Of a stretch of DNA of 64,000 nt, positions 59,531 to 64,000 are shown in pieces. Every line of letters begins with the position of its first letter. The first letter of the stretch is position 1. This DNA comes from Pseudonocardia sp. N23. Lineage in GTDB: Bacteria; Actinomycetota; Actinomycetes; Mycobacteriales; Pseudonocardiaceae. Where the stretch lies: assembly GCF_002583555.1 (NCBI RefSeq), contig NZ_BEGX01000155.1:62377-126376 (forward strand), in the 5' to 3' direction. Under the pieces are notes generated by a model. It did not search any database. It was not told the DNA's origin and saw only the letters and a program-made list of their open reading frames with translations. The position numbers were made by a program, and so were the translations under genes.

Positions 59531-60500
59531 CCGCGACCCACGCGTCCCACCACTCGGCGCGCTTCGCCTCGGCGCGGTGCCGCTCCCGTTCCACGAGCCG
59601 GCCGGCGACGAACACGACGTAGGCGTCGAGCTCGCCGACCTCCCCGTCGGCGTCCGGGCGTTCACCGAGCGCGTCGAGCAGCTCGCGGATGCGCTGCTCG
59701 GCCACGCACGCGTCCTGGTGGTCGCCCAGGACCTCCTGGAGGCCGGCCGTGGCCGACATGAGCAGCTTGACCTGTTTGCCCTGGGTGGTGCCACGAAGGC
59801 TCGGCTCGACCAGCTCGCCGGTGTAGCGGACCCGCTTGCCCAGGATGCGCAGCTCGTGCAGGGTCGCGTCCACGGGGTCGGGACCGGCGTTCTTCACCGC
59901 GCGCGCGAGCTTGCGCGCCTCGGTGCGGACGAGGTCGATCAGGGCGGGCTGCTGCGCCATCGCCGACGCCGTCGGCAGGGGCAGCCGCACCGCGTCGGCG
60001 ATGCGCTCCAGCAGGGCGCTGTAACGGGGGGCGTCGAGGGCGGCGAGCATCTCGGCGCGGGCCTGCTCACGTTCGCGCTCCAGCTCGGCGACCAGCACGC
60101 CGCCGGCCTCCTCCTCGGCCTGCGGCAGCGTCGCCACCTCGCCGCGCAGCCGCAGCAGCATGACGTCGAGGTCGCGGACGGGGCCCAGGGCGCCGCCGAG
60201 CCAGCCCAGCTCGGCCCGCAGCGCGTCGGCCCACGGGGCGTCGAGCAGCGGGCGGGCCGACCGTAGCGCGGCCCGCATGCGGCGCACCGACACCCGCATC
60301 TGGTGCAGGTCCTCGATGTCCTCGCCGCTGCGGGTCCCCTCGTCGTGGGAGATCAGGGCTCGCAGCCGGGTGTCGAGCGCGACGCGGACGTGATGGACCG
60401 GCGAGTCGCCGGGTGCGGCGACCAGCGGGTTCTGCGTCTCGAGCAGATGGGTCACGTCTGAACGGACCCGGGGAGTGGGACGCGTGGGAGCGGGCGACAC
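59490..60500 (-). CDS. CHAD-domain protein
   Basis: A 336-residue all-helical protein made of a CHAD domain with its conserved histidines and basic helices (HHVRVALDTRLRALI, DLHQMRVSVRRMRAAL, LHELRILGKRVRYTGEL). CHAD domains bind inorganic polyphosphate. No CYTH triphosphatase domain is attached, so it may target polyphosphate granules. It is convergent with the MFS gene, overlapping 41 bases. Confidence 0.85.
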   Translation of the reverse strand: MSPAPTRPTPRVRSDVTHLLETQNPLVAAPGDSPVHHVRVALDTRLRALISHDEGTRSGEDIEDLHQMRVSVRRMRAALRSARPLLDAPWADALRAELGWLGGALGPVRDLDVMLLRLRGEVATLPQAEEEAGGVLVAELEREREQARAEMLAALDAPRYSALLERIADAVRLPLPTASAMAQQPALIDLVRTEARKLARAVKNAGPDPVDATLHELRILGKRVRYTGELVEPSLRGTTQGKQVKLLMSATAGLQEVLGDHQDACVAEQRIRELLDALGERPDADGEVGELDAYVVFVAGRLVERERHRAEAKRAEWWDAWVAVRDRAATLGRPAA

Positions 60501-60560
60501 GGGTGCAGACCCTAGAGGAACCGGATGAACGTGCCGGGACCGCTCCCGATCACCGTGGCG

Positions 60561-61496
60561 TCAGTTGGCGTGCAGGGCCGCGTTGAGGGTGATGCCCTCG
60601 CCGGTGCGCAGCAGGGCCTCGACGGCGCCGGTCTGCGAGTTGCGACGGAACAGCAGGCCGTCCTGCCCGGACAGGGTCCGCGCCGGGGTGACGGTGCCGT
60701 CGGGCAGCGAGACCTTCGTGCCCGCGGTGATGTAGAGCCCGGACTCGACGACGCAGTCGGCGCCGAGCGAGATGCCGATGCCCGCGTTGGCGCCGATCAG
60801 GCAGCGCTCGCCGACGGAGATGACCTGCTTGCCGCCGCCCGAGAGCGTGCCCATCGTCGACGCGCCACCGCCGAGGTCGGCGCCCTCACCCAGGACGACG
60901 CCCGCGGAGATCCGGCCCTCGACCATCGACGCGCCCAGCGTGCCCGCGTTGTAGTTGACGAACCCCTCGTGCATGACCGTGGTGCCCTCGGCCAGGTGCG
61001 CGCCGAGGCGGACGCGGTCGGCGTCGGCGATCCGCACCCCCGGCGGGACGATGTAGTCGACCATCCGCGGGAACTTGTCCACGCTGTACACGGTGACCGG
61101 GCCGCGGGCCCGCAGCCGCGCCCGGACGGCCTCGAACCCCTTGGGCATGCAGGGGCCGTGGTTGGTCCACACGACGTTGGCGAGCAGCCCGAACACACCC
61201 TCGAGGTTGACCTCGTGCGGGCGGACCAGCCGCCACGACAGCAGGTGCAGCCGCAGGTAGACGTCGGCCGCGTCGACCGGTGCGTCGGCCAGCGACCCGA
61301 TCGTCGTGCGCACGACCGTGACCGTGACGCCGCGGGCGTCGTCGTCGCCGGCGACCGGCGCGAGGTCGGCGGTGGTGTCGGGGGCGTCCGCACCCAGCGC
61401 CGGTGCCGGGTACCAGACGTCGAGGACGGTCCCGTCGCTCGTGACGGTGGCCAGGCCCGTGCCGGACGCGCTCTCGGTGCGGAATGCGGTGCTCAC
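60561..61496 (-). CDS. dapD: Tetrahydrodipicolinate N-succinyltransferase
   Basis: A 311-residue enzyme transferring succinyl from succinyl-CoA to tetrahydrodipicolinate in DAP/lysine synthesis. The left-handed beta-helix of hexapeptide repeats is visible ([43 protein letters not shown]). The actinobacterial type is longer than the E. coli form. The start is GTG 61496, with TACCGT ending six bases upstream. It is divergent from dapE. Confidence 0.92.
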   Translation of the reverse strand: MSTAFRTESASGTGLATVTSDGTVLDVWYPAPALGADAPDTTADLAPVAGDDDARGVTVTVVRTTIGSLADAPVDAADVYLRLHLLSWRLVRPHEVNLEGVFGLLANVVWTNHGPCMPKGFEAVRARLRARGPVTVYSVDKFPRMVDYIVPPGVRIADADRVRLGAHLAEGTTVMHEGFVNYNAGTLGASMVEGRISAGVVLGEGADLGGGASTMGTLSGGGKQVISVGERCLIGANAGIGISLGADCVVESGLYITAGTKVSLPDGTVTPARTLSGQDGLLFRRNSQTGAVEALLRTGEGITLNAALHAN

Positions 61497-61502
61497 CCCC
61501 CA

Positions 61503-61508
61503 ACGGTA
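61503..61508 (-). promoter_or_regulatory. Candidate -10 of a leaderless dapD transcript
   Basis: On the minus strand TACCGT ends six bases before the dapD GTG. It is the same hexamer as before typA and dapE. Confidence 0.45.
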
Positions 61509-61546
61509 GCCGCTCCCGGCCCGGCGGCGGCAGTCCGCCCCGTGAT

Positions 61547-61599
61547 TGCAGGAACGGCACTTTCCCGCAACTGAGCTGCGGGAAAGTGCCCTTCCTGCA
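61547..61599. repeat. Large palindrome between divergent dapD and dapE
   Basis: Arms of 23 bases (61547-61569 and 61577-61599) match at 22 of 23 positions around a 7-base loop (actgagc). Both neighbours read away from it, so it is not a terminator. Its right arm ends 17 bases before the dapE -10, in the -35 region. It may be an operator or a copy of a short mobile repeat. Confidence 0.85.
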
Positions 61600-61616
61600 C
61601 GATGGCGAGCGCCCGG

Positions 61617-61622
61617 TACCGT
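61617..61622 (+). promoter_or_regulatory. Candidate -10 for dapE
   Basis: TACCGT ends eight bases before the dapE GTG, giving a leaderless or nearly leaderless transcript. The expected -35 position falls in the right arm of the palindrome. Confidence 0.4.
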
Positions 61623-61630
61623 CCCCGGGC

Positions 61631-62707
61631 GTGACGACCACCGCCCCCGCGCTCGACCTCACCGCCGATCCCGTCGCGCTCGCCGCCGCGCTCGTCGACG
61701 TCCCCAGCGTCTCCGGCGACGAGGGTGTGCTGGCCGACGCGATCGAGCACGCGCTGCGGACGCAGGCCCCGCACCTGGAGGTCGTCCGCTCGGGTGCGGC
61801 GGTGCTCGCCCGCACGAACCTCGGCCGCGCGCGCCGGGTCCTGCTCGCCGGGCACATCGACACCGTCCCGATCGCCGACAACGTGCCCTCACACCGCGAC
61901 GGCGACCTCCTCTACGGCTGCGGCACGTCGGACATGAAGGCGGGCGACGCCGTCATCGCGCACCTCGCCGTCACGCTCACCGAACCGGTCCACGACCTCA
62001 CCGTCGTGTTCTACGACTGCGAGGAGATCGAGGCCACGCGCAACGGGCTGGGCCGCATCGAGCGCGAGCTGCCCGACTGGCTGCGGGCCGACCTCGCCAT
62101 CCTGGGCGAGCCCACCGACGGCATGGTCGAGGCGGGCTGCCAGGGCACCCTGCGCGCGGAGGTCCGCACCATCGGGCGGCGCGCGCACTCGGCCCGGTCC
62201 TGGCTGGGGGACAACGCCATCCACCGCGCCGGCGAGGTGCTGGCGCGGCTGGCCGCCTACAGCCCGCGCCGCGTCGACATCGACGGCTGCGAGTACCGCG
62301 AGGGTCTCCAGGCGGTCAAGGTCACCGGCGGTGTGGCGGGCAACGTCGTGCCCGACGAGGCCGTCGTCACCGTCAACTTCCGCTACGCCCCCGACCGCTC
62401 CGCCGACACCGCCGTCGCCCACGTCCGCGAGGTCCTCGACGGCTTCGACGTGACGGTCACCGATCTGTCGCCCGGCGCGCTGCCCGGGCTCGCGGCCCCT
62501 GCGGCACAGGAGTTCCTGGCCGCGACGGGCGCCACCCCGCGCGCCAAGTACGGCTGGACCGACGTCTCCCGTTTCGCCGCCCTGGGCATCCCCGCGATCA
62601 ACTACGGCCCCGGCGACCCGAACCTCGCCCACACCCGCGAGGAGCACGTCGACGTCACCCGCATCACCGACGCCACCGAGATCCTCCGCCGGTTCCTGAC
62701 CGACTGA
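61631..62707 (+). CDS. dapE: Succinyl-diaminopimelate desuccinylase
   Basis: A 358-residue M20-family dinuclear zinc hydrolase that removes succinate from N-succinyl-LL-DAP. Metal and catalytic residues are present: His75 and Asp77 (AGHIDTV), Asp101 ([10 protein letters not shown]), Glu131-Glu132 (YDCEEIEA) and a late histidine in HTREEHVD. The start is GTG 61631. Confidence 0.93.
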   Translation: MTTTAPALDLTADPVALAAALVDVPSVSGDEGVLADAIEHALRTQAPHLEVVRSGAAVLARTNLGRARRVLLAGHIDTVPIADNVPSHRDGDLLYGCGTSDMKAGDAVIAHLAVTLTEPVHDLTVVFYDCEEIEATRNGLGRIERELPDWLRADLAILGEPTDGMVEAGCQGTLRAEVRTIGRRAHSARSWLGDNAIHRAGEVLARLAAYSPRRVDIDGCEYREGLQAVKVTGGVAGNVVPDEAVVTVNFRYAPDRSADTAVAHVREVLDGFDVTVTDLSPGALPGLAAPAAQEFLAATGATPRAKYGWTDVSRFAALGIPAINYGPGDPNLAHTREEHVDVTRITDATEILRRFLTD

Positions 62708-62761
62708 CACGCGTTCACCCGGAGGTCGCCGCGTCGTCGATCGGGTGGGCCCGCGCGTCCG

Positions 62762-62767
62762 TATCGT
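62762..62767 (+). promoter_or_regulatory. Candidate -10 of a leaderless LOG-family transcript
   Basis: TATCGT ends six bases before the ATG at 62774, without a ribosome site. Confidence 0.4.
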
Positions 62768-62773
62768 GGCCTG

Positions 62774-63538
62774 ATGACAGCAAGTGGGGGACGACGACCC
62801 GAGGAGAAGCAGCGCGGCCCGGTGGTCCTGCGCGGCGAGCACCGCAACGAGGCCACCACCACCGACCAGCGGCTGCTCGACTCCCGCGGACCGTCCGACT
62901 GGGTGCACACCGACCCGTGGCGGGTGCTGCGGATACAGGCCGAGTTCGTCGAGGGCTTCGGCGCGCTGGCCGAGGTGCCCCGCGCCGTCACGGTGTTCGG
63001 CTCGGCCCGCACGCCGCGGGAGCACCCCGAGTACGAGCAGGGCCGCCAGCTCGGCAAGGCGCTGGCGGACAACGGGTTCGCCGTCATCACCGGCGGGGGG
63101 CCGGGGGTGATGGAGGCCGCGAACCGCGGCTGCAAGGACGCGGGCGGGTTCAGCGTCGGGCTGGGCATCGAGCTGCCGTTCGAGCAGGGCCTCAACGACT
63201 GGGTCGACCTCGGGATCAACTTCCGCTACTTCTTCGCACGCAAGACGATGTTCGTGAAGTACTCGCAGGCCTTCGTGTGCCTGCCCGGTGGGTTCGGCAC
63301 GCTCGACGAGCTGTTCGAGGCCCTCACCCTGGTGCAGACGAAGAAGGTCACGAAGTTCCCCGTCGTGCTGCTCGGCGTCGACTACTGGAAGGGCCTCTAC
63401 GACTGGATCGCGGGCGCGGTCCTCGACGGCGGCAAGGTCGGCGACAAGGACCTCACGCTGCTGCACCTCACCGACGACGTCGACGACGCCGTGAAGGTCG
63501 TCCACGAGGCGTACCGGGCCTGGGAGGACGTGCACTGA
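62774..63538 (+). CDS. LOG-family (TIGR00730) Rossmann-fold protein
   Basis: A 254-residue protein with the lysine-decarboxylase-like/LOG signature PGGFGTLDE, the phosphate loop GGGPGVMEAANRG and VTVFGSART. LOG enzymes cleave cytokinin-like nucleotides to free base; bacterial members may act on AMP/IMP-type nucleotides. An N-terminal extension of about 70 residues marks the longer type. The stop shares one base with the next gene (TGATG). Confidence 0.88.
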   Translation: MTASGGRRPEEKQRGPVVLRGEHRNEATTTDQRLLDSRGPSDWVHTDPWRVLRIQAEFVEGFGALAEVPRAVTVFGSARTPREHPEYEQGRQLGKALADNGFAVITGGGPGVMEAANRGCKDAGGFSVGLGIELPFEQGLNDWVDLGINFRYFFARKTMFVKYSQAFVCLPGGFGTLDELFEALTLVQTKKVTKFPVVLLGVDYWKGLYDWIAGAVLDGGKVGDKDLTLLHLTDDVDDAVKVVHEAYRAWEDVH

Positions 63539-64000
63539 TGCGGGACGTCACCGGCGCACGCTTCGGCGTCTGTGTGTACTGCGCGTCGTCGCTCTCGGTT
63601 CCGGACCGCTATGTGGAGCTGGCGACGGAGGTGGGCACCGCGATGGCCGTCCGGGGCTGGGACCTGGTCTCCGGCGGCGGGCGCGTCTCCATGATGGGCG
63701 CGGTCGCCGCCGCGGCCCGGGCGGGCGGGTCGCGCACCCTCGGGGTCATCCCGCGGGCACTGGTCGACCGGGAGGTGGCCGACACGGCCGCCGACGAGCT
63801 CGTCGTCACCGACACGATGCGCGAACGCAAGGCGCTGATGGAGGCCCACGCCGGGGCGTTCCTCGCCCTGCCGGGCGGTATCGGCACCTGCGAGGAGCTC
63901 TTCGAGGTCTGGACGTCGGCGACGCTGGGCATGCACGACAAGCCGGTCGTGCTGCTCGACCCCGACGGGCACTGGACCGGGTTGCTCGACTGGGTCCGCG
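63538..64000 (+). CDS. Second LOG-family protein, 3' end outside window
   Basis: The 154 visible codons, starting at ATG 63538, show a short-type LOG protein: VCVYCASSLSVPDRYVELA, GGGRVSMMGAVA and the PGGIGTCEE motif. The related mycobacterial protein (Rv1205 as I recall) has about 187 residues, so roughly 30 codons are missing. It is coupled to the longer LOG gene by TGATG. The phosphate-loop region reads RVSMMG rather than the common GLMG. Confidence 0.85.
   Translation, partial: MRDVTGARFGVCVYCASSLSVPDRYVELATEVGTAMAVRGWDLVSGGGRVSMMGAVAAAARAGGSRTLGVIPRALVDREVADTAADELVVTDTMRERKALMEAHAGAFLALPGGIGTCEELFEVWTSATLGMHDKPVVLLDPDGHWTGLLDWVR

Noticed and set aside
61547-61599. The dapD/dapE palindrome as a terminator
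   Set aside because: Both flanking genes start here and read outward, so there is no transcript to end; the arms also lack a U-run.

Overview
This is a very GC-rich, gene-dense stretch of an actinobacterial chromosome. Mycothiol biosynthesis (mshB), the FdxC-type 7Fe ferredoxin, many GTG starts, 4-bp ATGA/GTGA gene overlaps and candidate leaderless genes all fit this. Conserved gene order is what I remember of the Mycobacterium tuberculosis blocks Rv1099c-Rv1112 (glpX to ychF) and Rv1165-Rv1205 (typA to the LOG proteins). The overall style suggests Pseudonocardiales, probably Pseudonocardia. That placement is inference from recalled family knowledge, not from a search. I see no tRNA, rRNA, CRISPR array, insertion sequence or integrase.

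Region 1 (1-11.6 kb) is core metabolism and DNA repair: a lipoprotein start, class II fructose-bisphosphatase, a DUF4245 protein, exonuclease VII (xseA/xseB) with a lipid-droplet-type protein, ispH, a DUF6542 membrane protein, RmuC, an Ogt plus Ada-AlkA alkylation-repair pair, a Pro/Thr-rich anchored protein and YchF.

Region 2 (11.6-31.4 kb) is the accessory part. A 14-kb minus-strand run of twelve genes (26592 down to 12546) overlaps almost end to end. It encodes a type-IV-secretion/conjugation-like envelope machine: a VirB4-like ATPase, an SCO6880-family protein, a polytopic VirB6-like protein, two candidate VirB8/TcpC-like proteins and two ParA/MinD-type proteins (one with a ruined P-loop). 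It also carries an Rpf-type muralytic protein, a lysozyme-like/NlpC-P60 protein, a trypsin-like protease, a beta-helix protein and a large secreted unknown. No relaxase, coupling ATPase or integrase is present in the window. Divergent from it lie an EspR-like regulator, a MAB_1171c/DUF6545-like membrane protein and an ImmA/IrrE-like metalloprotease. A repeat-rich anchored protein of unknown role follows.

Region 3 (31.4-33.7 kb) looks like decay: two frameshifted genes and a probably truncated RibD/DHFR-fold gene around one small secreted protein.

Region 4 (33.7-43.7 kb) mixes biosynthesis and regulation: DAHP synthase, a CGNR regulator divergent from a VOC protein, pterin carbinolamine dehydratase, an ABC exporter, a LolA-like secreted protein divergent from an OmpR-type two-component pair, an SRPBCC-NUDIX fusion, an AbiEi-like protein and a 49-residue Lys/Cys-rich protein.

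Region 5 (43.7-64 kb) returns to conserved order: typA, lpqW-like, a dipeptide/oligopeptide ABC operon with a strong hairpin after the binding-protein gene, the mshB operon, a GNAT gene, fdxA and dapC, an MFS transporter, a CHAD protein, divergent dapD/dapE around a 23-bp-arm palindrome, and two tandem LOG-family genes, the last cut by the window end.
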